From NCBI RefSeq assembly GCF_029626235.1, contig NZ_JARUBO010000005.1:1706501-1770500 (forward strand): a DNA stretch of 64,000 nucleotides, given 5' to 3'. The notes below the pieces were generated by a model that searched no databases, was not told the DNA's origin, and saw only the letters and a list, made by a program, of their open reading frames with translations. A program made the position numbers and the translations under genes. Shown here in pieces: positions 47,552-55,205 of the stretch (the stretch's first letter is position 1; each line of letters opens with the position of its first letter). This DNA is from Micromonospora sp. WMMD1120 (GTDB taxonomy: Bacteria > Actinomycetota > Actinomycetes > Mycobacteriales > Micromonosporaceae).

Positions 47552-48022
47552 GTGCAACAGTCGATGTTCAACCCCTGGGCCTGGCGTGACCCGTCCGCCC
47601 TCGCTGGCGGATACACGCTGGCCACGCCATCGGTCACCCCGCCGGATGACCCGGACGGCGGTCCTGACGGTCCGGATGCGCCCGGCCCCGGCACACCGGT
47701 CGACCTGGTGGGCTACCAGGTGCAGGCCAGCGACGGACGCGTCGGCACCATCGACGAGACCAGCGACGAGGCGGACGCCGGCTACCTGGTGGTGGACACC
47801 GGGCCGTGGATCTTCGGGCAGAAGGTGCTGCTGCCGGCCGGCACCGTGGAGCGGGTGGATCACCAGGAACGCGTCGTCCACGTCGACCGTACCCGTCAGG
47901 AGATCAAGGACGCGCCGCCGTTCGACAGGGATGCGGGTGACCCGGAATACCGGGAACGCGTCGGCGCCTACTACACCGACAGTCACCTCCCCCCACCCGG
48001 CGGGGTTCCGCGGGTAATCTGA
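47552..48022 (+). CDS. PRC-barrel domain protein
   Basis: A 156-residue acidic protein from GTG 47552, preceded by GGAGGTGTCCCC. Residues 48-115 form a PRC-barrel (LVGYQVQASDGRVGTIDETS, YLVVDTGPWIFGQKVLLPAG). The N-terminus is Pro/Asp-rich, and the C-terminus has YRERVGAYYTDSHLPPP. PRC-barrel proteins bind RNA or protein partners; a stress role is common in actinomycetes. Cytosolic. Confidence 0.88.
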   Translation: MQQSMFNPWAWRDPSALAGGYTLATPSVTPPDDPDGGPDGPDAPGPGTPVDLVGYQVQASDGRVGTIDETSDEADAGYLVVDTGPWIFGQKVLLPAGTVERVDHQERVVHVDRTRQEIKDAPPFDRDAGDPEYRERVGAYYTDSHLPPPGGVPRVI

Positions 48023-48026
48023 GGCC

Positions 48027-48203
48027 ATGGTCCGGGCGGGCAGCTGCGCGTCGGAGGCGGTCGACCTGGTCGACGGCCTCCCCTTCGACGCCCTGCCCGG
48101 CATTCCGGCCGGCTCCGGCGACAGCCGTGAGCAACTTCTGAACGTCCTCCGTGCCGGTGGTCTGCGGTTCCGCGCCGGCGCGCGATGGCGGGCGGCTCGC
48201 TGA
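48027..48203 (+). CDS. Possible 58-residue small protein
   Basis: ATG 48027 follows the PRC-barrel stop by 4 bp with a GAGG stretch close by. The peptide reads MVRAGSCASEAVDLVDGLPF and ends RFRAGARWRAAR. It could be co-translated with the upstream gene or be a short leader for trpS. It has only one Trp, so a Trp attenuator is unlikely. Confidence 0.35.
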   Translation: MVRAGSCASEAVDLVDGLPFDALPGIPAGSGDSREQLLNVLRAGGLRFRAGARWRAAR

Positions 48204-48289
48204 GTCGACCCCGCTGACCGAGAGGGCTTGCACCGTCCCTCTCGGCGCGCGCCCGCGCAACCCACCACCTGAGTACGAGAGGCAGCACC

Positions 48290-49351
48290 ATGTCCGTCGC
48301 ACGAATGCTCACCGGCGACCGGCCCACCGGCCGCCTGCACCTTGGTCACTACGTCGGCAGCATCGCCAACCGGGTACGGCTGCACCACCGCTACGAGAGC
48401 TTCTTCATCATCGCCGACCTGCACATGCTCACCACCCGCAACCGTCGCGAGGACATCGACCAGGTCTCCGGCAACGCCCGCGAGATGGTGACCGACATCC
48501 TCGCGGCCGGCGTCGACCCGGCACGGGCCACCTTCTACCTCCAGTCGGCCATCCCGGAGGTCGGCGATCTCAACACCCTGCTTCAGAACCTGGTGACGGT
48601 GCCCCGGCTGGAACGGGTTCCCTCGCTCAAGGACATGGCCCGGGACGCGGGCAAGGAGGAGATGCCGTACGGGTTGCTCGGTTACCCGGTGCTCCAGGCC
48701 GCGGACATCCTCTGCGTGAAGGGGGAGGTCGTCCCGGTCGGTCGTGACAATGCCGCGCACGTCGAGGTCACCCGGGAGATCGCCCGACGGTTCAACCACC
48801 TGTACGGCCCGGTCTTTCCGGTGCCCGAGCTGATCCCGGCGGACACGCCGAGCCTGGTGGGCACGGACGGCATGGCCAAGATGAGCAAGAGCCGGGGCAA
48901 CGCGATCGCCCTCTCCGACGACGCGCCGACGGTTCGTCGCAAGGTGCTCGGCATGTATACCGACCCGAAGCGGGTGCGCGCCGACGTGCCCGGCACCGTG
49001 GAGGGCAACCCGGTCTTCGCGTACCACGAGGTGTTCAACCCGGACCGGGACGAGGTCAGCGACCTGGCCCGGCGGTACCGGGCCGGCCGGGTGGGCGACG
49101 TCGAGGTGAAGGAAAGCCTGATCGTGGCGTTGGAGGAGTTCCTGGCGCCGATCCGGCAGCGTCGCGCCGAGATCGAGGCCGACCGGGGCCTGGTCGACCG
49201 GCTGATCGTCGAGGGCACCGAGCGGACGCGCCAGGAGGTGCGCCAGACGGTTCTGGAGGTACGCCGGGCGATGGGACTGACCGGCGCGTACCAGCAGGTG
49301 CGGCGGCGGGCCGAGCGGAGCAGGCGTCGGACGACGACGACGGCGACCTGA
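48290..49351 (+). CDS. trpS: Tryptophanyl-tRNA synthetase
   Basis: A 353-residue class I synthetase. TGDRPTGRLHLGHYVGS holds the HIGH-type motif and KMSKSRGN the KMSKS loop. It charges tRNA-Trp. The GDRPTGRLHLGHYVGS opening places it in the second bacterial TrpRS clade (Lactobacillus/Clostridium-like) rather than the E. coli type. The histidine matching B. stearothermophilus His43 (IADLHMLTT) is kept, so it should be indolmycin-sensitive. The C-terminus is Arg-rich. Confidence 0.96.
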   Translation: MSVARMLTGDRPTGRLHLGHYVGSIANRVRLHHRYESFFIIADLHMLTTRNRREDIDQVSGNAREMVTDILAAGVDPARATFYLQSAIPEVGDLNTLLQNLVTVPRLERVPSLKDMARDAGKEEMPYGLLGYPVLQAADILCVKGEVVPVGRDNAAHVEVTREIARRFNHLYGPVFPVPELIPADTPSLVGTDGMAKMSKSRGNAIALSDDAPTVRRKVLGMYTDPKRVRADVPGTVEGNPVFAYHEVFNPDRDEVSDLARRYRAGRVGDVEVKESLIVALEEFLAPIRQRRAEIEADRGLVDRLIVEGTERTRQEVRQTVLEVRRAMGLTGAYQQVRRRAERSRRRTTTTAT

Positions 49352-49417
49352 CCGTCGAGCGGGGGATCGGTCACGCATCGACCGGTCGACGCCCGACCGG
49401 TGCCGCAGACTGCGAGG

Positions 49418-50596
49418 ATGAGGGGGATTCTCGCCATTCGGCCGGTACCGGTCGGGTCACCGCACCGGACCACGATGTTCGAGATCTTCTTCGACCTGGT
49501 CTTCGTCTTCGCCCTTACCCGGGTCATCACGTTCATGGCCGGATCTCCGAGCGCGCTCGCCCTGGTGCAGGGGCTGATCCTCCTTCTGCTGCTGCTCTAC
49601 TCCTGGGGTCCGTACACCTGGGTGGGGAACCTGGTCCGGGCCGATGTCGGCCTGGTCCGGGCGGCGACCCTTGTCGCGATGGCGGCGATCTTCGTCGCCG
49701 CGCTGGTGTTGCCGGAGGCCTGGCAGCAGAGCGCGGAGCTGTTCGACGCGCCGCTCACCGTGGCCCTGGCCTACGTGGTGGGCCGGGCCGTGCAGCTCGT
49801 GATCCTGTTCCGGGTGAGCGCGACCGACCCGCCGCTGCGCTCGACGCTGCGCTTCTTCAGGGTGCCGGTGGTCCTGGCGTGGTTTCCGCTGGTCGGCGGC
49901 GCACTGCTCGGCGACACGGCCCAGACGGTGCTCTGGATCGTCGCGTTGGTCGTGGACATCGGCGGCGCGCGGATCGCGTCCGCCTTCCGGCCGTGGCAAC
50001 TGCGCAGTGTGGACCACTTCACCGAGCGGTTCGGGCTGGTGCTCATCATCGCGCTCGGCGAGTCGTTGATCTCCGCCGGCACCGGGACGCGGACGATGGC
50101 GCCGGTCGGTGCGGCGGTGCTGGCCGCGCTGCTCGGCCTCGCCAGCACCGTCTGTCTGTGGTGGCTCTACTTCGACCGGCTGGCGCCCGCCGCGCGGCAG
50201 GCTGTCGGCGACGCGCCGGATGAGCGACGGGCCGGCGTCGCCGGCGACGCGTACGGCCTCGGGCACTCGCCGCTGATCATCGGTGCCATCTATGTGGCGC
50301 TCGGCATCGAGAAGGTGATCACTCAGCTCACCGAGGAGCACCCCGGTCGGTTGGGTTGGGAGGCCGCGACGGCGCTCTACGGCGGCACCGCCCTCTACCT
50401 GCTCAGCCGCCTGGTCTTCCGGCGGCTGACGGTGCACGCGGTCGGCCCGACACAGGTCGTCGCGGCGCTGCTGCCGCTGGCTCTTCTGCCGATCGGCCGG
50501 TCTCTGCCTCCGTTGGCGGCGTTGGCCCTGTTGACCGCCTTCCTGGTCGGGGTCACCTGGTACGAGCGTCGGATGGACCGCCGCCACTCGATCTGA
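49418..50596 (+). CDS. Low temperature requirement protein A (LtrA) family
   Basis: A 392-residue protein with about ten membrane helices. The N-terminal HRTTMFEIFFDLVFVFALTR is diagnostic for LtrA, as is FVEHFTERFGLVLIIALGES-like HFTERFGLVLIIALGESLIS. A start at GTG 49400 would add six residues; neither has a good ribosome site. Function unknown; named from a Listeria cold-sensitive mutant. Confidence 0.92.
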   Translation: MRGILAIRPVPVGSPHRTTMFEIFFDLVFVFALTRVITFMAGSPSALALVQGLILLLLLLYSWGPYTWVGNLVRADVGLVRAATLVAMAAIFVAALVLPEAWQQSAELFDAPLTVALAYVVGRAVQLVILFRVSATDPPLRSTLRFFRVPVVLAWFPLVGGALLGDTAQTVLWIVALVVDIGGARIASAFRPWQLRSVDHFTERFGLVLIIALGESLISAGTGTRTMAPVGAAVLAALLGLASTVCLWWLYFDRLAPAARQAVGDAPDERRAGVAGDAYGLGHSPLIIGAIYVALGIEKVITQLTEEHPGRLGWEAATALYGGTALYLLSRLVFRRLTVHAVGPTQVVAALLPLALLPIGRSLPPLAALALLTAFLVGVTWYERRMDRRHSI

Positions 50597-50683
50597 GAAA
50601 ACCGGGCGGGCCGTGTCGACATCGGTGGCCCCCGTTCGTCGTCATGCTGTACGGCGAGACGCCGCACCGAGAGGAGTCGAGAC

Positions 50684-51040
50684 GTGAAGTACATGCTGCT
50701 GTTCATGAGTCCGCTGGTCGATGGAGAGGTCGAGGAGAACGGGTGCGCCGTCGAGGACTGGATCCGCTACGACCGGGAGATGAAGGACGCCGGGATCTGG
50801 GTCTCCGGGCATCCGTTGCAGGACCTCACCACCTGCACCTCGGTGCGGGTCGGGCCTGCGGGTGAGCGCACGATCACCGACGGGCCGTTCGCCGAGACCC
50901 GGGAGCTGCTCGGCGGGTACGACGTCATCGACGTACCGGACCTCGACGCCGCGCTGGAGTGGGCGGCCCGCAGTCCCGGCGCCACCGGCGGCGGGTCCGT
51001 CCAGGTACGCCCGATCGCCGAGATCGACGTCCCGGTCTGA
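50684..51040 (+). CDS. YCII/DGPF-domain protein
   Basis: A 118-residue protein from GTG 50684 with GAGAGGAG upstream. MKYMLLFMSPLVDGE, TITDGPFAETRELLGGYDVI and a C-terminal QVRPIAE segment define the DGPF (YCII-related) family. It lies 2 bp before the ECF sigma gene, the known ECF42 arrangement, in which DGPF proteins are controlled by the sigma factor. Activity unknown. Confidence 0.94.
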   Translation: MKYMLLFMSPLVDGEVEENGCAVEDWIRYDREMKDAGIWVSGHPLQDLTTCTSVRVGPAGERTITDGPFAETRELLGGYDVIDVPDLDAALEWAARSPGATGGGSVQVRPIAEIDVPV

Positions 51041-51042
51041 CA

Positions 51043-52302
51043 GTGCCCGACGTGGAGGGGACGACCGTCGGGTCGTCGGTGGAGGCGGTGTTCCGGGAGG
51101 AACGCGGCCGGCTGCTCGCGTCGCTCGTGCACCGCTTCGGTGACCTGGACCTGGCCGAGGAGGTCGCGTCCGAGGCCATCGAAGCGGCGCTCGTGCGCTG
51201 GCCGGTCGACGGCGTCCCGAGTCGACCGGGCGCGTGGTTGCTCACCACTGCCCGCCGCCGCGCCGTCGACCGGCTGCGCCGCGACCGGGTGCTGGCGACA
51301 CGGCTCGCCGTACTCCGGGCGGAGGCCGAGCGGGCCGACCCCGCGCCGCCCGCCGACGCGGACCGCGACCTGCCCGACGACCGGTTGGCCCTCTTCTTCA
51401 CCTGTGCGCACCCGGCGCTGGCCGCGCCGGATCGGGGGGCGCTCACCCTGCGCTTCCTCGCCGGCCTCACCACCGGCGAGGTCGCGCGGGCCTACCTGGT
51501 GCCGCCGGCAACCATGGCCCAGCGGCTCGTCCGGGCGAAACGGAAGATCCGCGACGCGCGGATCCCGTTCCGGGTGCCGGGCGCCGACGAGTTGCCCGAC
51601 CGCCTGCCCACCGTGCTCCAGGCCGTCTACTCGGTCTTCACCGAGGGGTACGCCGCCAGCGCCGGCCCGGATCTGCAACGGATCGACCTGGCCGAGGAGG
51701 CCATCCGGCTGGGCCGGATCCTGCGTCGGCTGCTGCCCGCCGAGCGGGAGGTCGCCGGGTTGCTCGGCCTGATGCTGCTGGTCCATGCCCGCCGGGCCGC
51801 GCGTACCGGGCCGGACGGCGCCCTGGTGCTCCTCGACGAGCAGGACCGGGGCAGGTGGGACCAGCGGATGATCGAGGAGGGCCGGGGCCTGGTGGTGGTC
51901 GCGTTGACCGGCCCGGCACCCGGTCCGTACGGGGTGCAGGCCGCGATCGCCGCGCTGCACGACGAGGCCGCCGACGTGGCCAGCACCGACTGGCCGCAGG
52001 TGGTGGCGCTCTACGACGTGCTGCTGAGGCTGACCCCCTCGCCGATCGTCGCGCTCAACCGGGCCGCCGCGGTGGCCATGCAGGACGGACCGCAGGCGGG
52101 GCTCGCGCTGCTCGACGAGTTGGCCGACGACCCGCGGCTGCGCGGCCACCACCCCTACCCGGCGGCGCGGGCCGACCTGCTGCGCCGGCTCGGCCGACAC
52201 GACGAGGCCGCCGAGGCGTACCGCGACGCGCTGGCGCTGGTCGGCACCGAACCGGAGCGGGCGCACCTGCTGCGCCAGCTCAGGTCCGTCGCGACCGAGT
52301 GA
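51043..52302 (+). CDS. ECF sigma factor, ECF42 type
   Basis: A 419-residue protein from GTG 51043 (VPDVEGTTVGSSVEAVFREE). The sigma-2 region is HRFGDLDLAEEVASEAIEAA; the sigma-4 helix-turn-helix is LTTGEVARAYLVPPATMAQR. A C-terminal extension of about 200 residues has TPR-like helices (RAAAVAMQDGPQAGLALLDE). The long extension and the DGPF neighbour identify ECF42. No anti-sigma gene is adjacent; the extension is thought to regulate activity. Confidence 0.94.
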   Translation: MPDVEGTTVGSSVEAVFREERGRLLASLVHRFGDLDLAEEVASEAIEAALVRWPVDGVPSRPGAWLLTTARRRAVDRLRRDRVLATRLAVLRAEAERADPAPPADADRDLPDDRLALFFTCAHPALAAPDRGALTLRFLAGLTTGEVARAYLVPPATMAQRLVRAKRKIRDARIPFRVPGADELPDRLPTVLQAVYSVFTEGYAASAGPDLQRIDLAEEAIRLGRILRRLLPAEREVAGLLGLMLLVHARRAARTGPDGALVLLDEQDRGRWDQRMIEEGRGLVVVALTGPAPGPYGVQAAIAALHDEAADVASTDWPQVVALYDVLLRLTPSPIVALNRAAAVAMQDGPQAGLALLDELADDPRLRGHHPYPAARADLLRRLGRHDEAAEAYRDALALVGTEPERAHLLRQLRSVATE

Positions 52303-52320
52303 GCGCTGTACCCTTCCCGG

Positions 52321-52911
52321 GTGAGTCTGCCTCTGCCTTCCGGCCAGTTCGCCGCGTACCTGTTCGACTGCGACGGCACCATCGTCGACTCCATGCCCTT
52401 GCACTACGTGGCCTGGCAGCGGGCCCTGGAGGAGTGGGGCTGCGAGTTCCCGGAGGATCTCTTCTACGCCTGGGGTGGGCGACCGACCGCCGACATCATC
52501 GTCGCCCTGAACGAGCAGCAGGGCCTGGCCATGCCGGTGGCGACCGTCGTCGAACGCCGGGAGAGCTACTACCAGGAGTTGCTGCCGCAGGTGGCCGCCG
52601 TGCCCGAGGTGCTGGAGCACATCCACGACGCGCACCGGCGGGTTCCGTTCGCCGTCGTCTCCGGCAGCACCCGCGCCGCGGTCACCGCCTCGCTGGACGC
52701 GCTCGGCCTGCTGGACCGCTTCGACGTGCTGGTCTGCGCCGAGGACTACACCCGGGCCAAGCCCGACCCGGAGGCGTTCCTGCTGGCGGCGGAGCAGCTC
52801 GGCGTGGCGCCGGAGTCCTGCCTGGTCTTCGAGGACACCGACCTCGGCATCCAGGCCGCGACCGCCGCCGGCATGGCTTCGGTACGCGTGCCGCAGCAGC
52901 GCGTCAGCTGA
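52321..52911 (+). CDS. HAD hydrolase, beta-phosphoglucomutase-like
   Basis: A 196-residue HAD enzyme from GTG 52321. FDCDGTIVDSMPLHY has the two catalytic aspartates; VVSGSTRAAVTASLDALGL, KPDPEAFLLAAEQLGV and FEDTDLGIQAATAAGM are motifs II-IV. Its small cap domain (PLHYVAWQRALEEWGCEFPE) fits sugar-phosphate phosphatases or beta-PGM. The substrate is unknown. It is convergent with the next gene. Confidence 0.92.
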   Translation: MSLPLPSGQFAAYLFDCDGTIVDSMPLHYVAWQRALEEWGCEFPEDLFYAWGGRPTADIIVALNEQQGLAMPVATVVERRESYYQELLPQVAAVPEVLEHIHDAHRRVPFAVVSGSTRAAVTASLDALGLLDRFDVLVCAEDYTRAKPDPEAFLLAAEQLGVAPESCLVFEDTDLGIQAATAAGMASVRVPQQRVS

Positions 52912-52915
52912 GGTC

Positions 52916-53887
52916 TCAGGCCACAGTGAGCAGGAGCTTCCCGGCGTAGGACGTCTCCAGGCGCTGGTGCGCCTCGCGCACCCTGCCCAGCGGGAACGTC
53001 TCCGCCACGTGCACGACGAACGGGCCGGCCTCGATGAGTTCGTTGAGGCGTCGCAGCTGTCGGGGGTTCGACTCCCCGTCGTACGCCCGCACGACGACGC
53101 CGGGTCGCTCGGTGGGCTCGGGCCGCACCCCGTGCGCGAACCCGACCACGCCACCGTCGACGAGCGCCTCGGTGAGCCGGTCCAGGGTCGGGCCGCCGGC
53201 CATCGCCAGGATGCCGTTCACCCCGGCCGGCGTCGCCTCCCGGATGCGGGCGAGCACGTCGGTCAGGTCGCCGTGGCCGTCGAGGGACACGTCCGCGCCG
53301 AGACGGGTGACCAGCGCGACGCCGTCCGCGCCGGACGCCACCGCGATCACGTTCAGTCCTTGCCGCTTGGCCATCTGCACGGCGAGGTGACCCTGGCCGC
53401 CGCTCGCGCCGAAGACCAGCAGCCAGTCGCCGGCCGACAGGCTGAGCGTGTCGAGTCCGGCGAGCGCGGTCAGCGCGTCGGTGGACATGGCACCGGCGTG
53501 CTCCACCGGTACCCCGTCGGGCACCTTCGCCGCGTACTGGGCCTGGACCGCCGCGTACTCGGCGTAGAAGCCACCCTTGGGCCGGGTGGCGGCGGAGACG
53601 TAGACCAGGTCGCCCACCGCGAGGTCCGTCACCTGGCCGCCGACCGCGACCACGGTTCCGGCGCCGTCGGAGCCGGGCACTATCGGTAGGGAGGAGCCCT
53701 CCGGCACCAGCACACCCTGCCGCTCGTACACGTCCCACACCCCGACGCCCGCGCTCCAGACCTTGATCAGCACCTCGTCGTCGGCGACCTCGGGGATCGG
53801 CAGCTTCCGCAGGGTGATCACCTCCGGCCCGCCGAACTCGTCCAGGGCCGCGGCCTGCATCCGCTCTGGCAGATCCCCGTCAACCAT
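52916..53887 (-). CDS. NADPH:quinone reductase-like zinc-independent MDR enzyme
   Basis: A 323-residue MDR protein. MQAAALDEFGGPEVITLRKL is the typical quinone-reductase start. PGSDGAGTVVAVGGQVTDL and the Rossmann motif VFGASGGQGHLAVQMAKRQG bind NADPH. The zinc cysteines of alcohol dehydrogenases are absent, as in QOR. Frame starts slightly earlier (MVDGDLPERMQAAAL). Cytosolic. Substrate unknown. Confidence 0.92.
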   Translation of the reverse strand: MVDGDLPERMQAAALDEFGGPEVITLRKLPIPEVADDEVLIKVWSAGVGVWDVYERQGVLVPEGSSLPIVPGSDGAGTVVAVGGQVTDLAVGDLVYVSAATRPKGGFYAEYAAVQAQYAAKVPDGVPVEHAGAMSTDALTALAGLDTLSLSAGDWLLVFGASGGQGHLAVQMAKRQGLNVIAVASGADGVALVTRLGADVSLDGHGDLTDVLARIREATPAGVNGILAMAGGPTLDRLTEALVDGGVVGFAHGVRPEPTERPGVVVRAYDGESNPRQLRRLNELIEAGPFVVHVAETFPLGRVREAHQRLETSYAGKLLLTVA

Positions 53888-54046
53888 GTGGATTCCCCCT
53901 CCGTGCCGGCGTCACCGTCGCAGCATGCCGGCTCGGCAACGGGCGTGGCCCGGGGCCGAGCGCCGTTCACCCACACGGACGACCACCTGCTGGCGCGGCC
54001 GGGCCGGGCGGTGGCCGCCGCCGACGAGCGCCGACCGCAGCCGGGG

Positions 54047-55114
54047 TCAGGTAGTCCGGGGCTGCTGACCGCGGAGCGCCTGCTCGACGGCGTCACGGAC
54101 GCGGGCGTCCTCGCGGGCCTTGCGCTGGGTCCGGTTACGGCGGTGGTACCGGTACGCCCCGACGGCCACGGCGACCAGCACGACGAGCACGAGTAGCAGC
54201 AGCCAGGGCAGGGCCCAGCCGTGCGCGGTGACCTCGACCGGCTTGAGCGAGGTGGTGGAGCCCGAGGCGTCGGTGAGCAGGGGTGTCAGTGTCGCTGTCG
54301 CGGCCAGCGAGATGGTCGGCGCGACGCCGTGCACCGGCACGGTCACTGTCCAGCGCTCACCGGGCAGCAGCTCCGGCGGCGCGGTGATGTCTGCGGCTCG
54401 TACCCGCAACAGGCCGAACGGCCCGGAGACCGCGACCGCCTGCTGCCCGGACAGGGCGGCGTTGCCGACGTTGTGGACCTGGTAGGTGATGGTGGCGTCG
54501 CCCTTGGCGAACGGGTTGACCGAGCCGGCGTACCGCACGTGCAGGTTATCGATCGCGAGGCTCGGCTTCAGCTCGCCGCCCACCCGCAGCTTGATCCGGA
54601 TGCCGAGACGCCGGTCGACGTTGATGCCCTCGGCCTGGTCGGTCTGGGTGAGCGCGGTGAGGATGCCGCCGACGTAGTCCCCGGGCGTGGCATTGTCCGG
54701 AACCCTCATCGAGAAGGGGACCTGGGCTGTCTTCCCGGGTTGGATCACCACGGTGTCGGTCTGCGCCTTCACCCAGGCGCCGACCGCCACGGACTTCTTG
54801 TCGGTGGTCAGCAGGTCGAGTTGGCCCGCTTCGGTGGTGAAGCCGTCGGCGGCGTACACCGCGAGGGTGAGCGGCGCGGGGCCGCGGTTGGCCACCACCA
54901 TGGCGTCCTCGACCGCGCCACCGGGGTTGACGTTGTAGCTGTAACTGGACCGGGCTTCGCCGTAGCCGTTGGAGGCCGTCCGGACCGTCCAGGCGACGTT
55001 GCCCTCCGCCGCCGTGGCGGGGGCGACGCCGACGCCTGCGGCCACGACGGCGGCGAGCACTGACAGTGCTGTGGTACGGACGAGCGTCTTCCAGCGCGCT
55101 ACGGACGATTGCAT
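54047..55114 (-). CDS. DUF916-type (WxL-interacting-like) membrane-anchored protein
   Basis: A 355-residue protein from ATG 55114 with AAGGACCC upstream. Signal peptide residues 1-45 (VLAAVVAAGVGVAPATA) are followed by an extracellular beta-sandwich (YSYNVNPGGAVEDAMVVANR, VVIQPGKTAQVPFSMRVPD). GDYVGGILTALTQTDQAEG is the DUF916 signature. A second Ig-like domain, a C-terminal membrane helix (WLLLLVLVVLVAVAVGAY) and a basic tail complete it. In Firmicutes DUF916 proteins bind WxL proteins and peptidoglycan. It follows the phosphoesterase gene by 91 bp. Confidence 0.88.
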   Translation of the reverse strand: MQSSVARWKTLVRTTALSVLAAVVAAGVGVAPATAAEGNVAWTVRTASNGYGEARSSYSYNVNPGGAVEDAMVVANRGPAPLTLAVYAADGFTTEAGQLDLLTTDKKSVAVGAWVKAQTDTVVIQPGKTAQVPFSMRVPDNATPGDYVGGILTALTQTDQAEGINVDRRLGIRIKLRVGGELKPSLAIDNLHVRYAGSVNPFAKGDATITYQVHNVGNAALSGQQAVAVSGPFGLLRVRAADITAPPELLPGERWTVTVPVHGVAPTISLAATATLTPLLTDASGSTTSLKPVEVTAHGWALPWLLLLVLVVLVAVAVGAYRYHRRNRTQRKAREDARVRDAVEQALRGQQPRTT

Positions 55115-55155
55115 GTCGGGTCCTTGAGGTGATCTTGGGAGAGCGTCACATGGGT

Positions 55156-55189
55156 GGCGGGGCGGGCCCCCGAAGGTGCCCACCCCGCC
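55156..55189 (-). terminator. GC hairpin between phosphoesterase and DUF916 genes
   Basis: Arms GGCGGGGCGGGC and GCCCACCCCGCC pair with one G-T mismatch around a 10-nt loop. No U-tract. It may attenuate read-through into the DUF916 gene or stabilise the upstream message. Confidence 0.5.
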
Positions 55190-55205
55190 CGGTGGAGTGG
55201 AACGG

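Noticed and set aside
48023..48289. T-box or Trp attenuator upstream of trpS
   Set aside because: No T-box sequence is seen, and the short frame has a single Trp codon. No terminator-like hairpin with U-tract is present.
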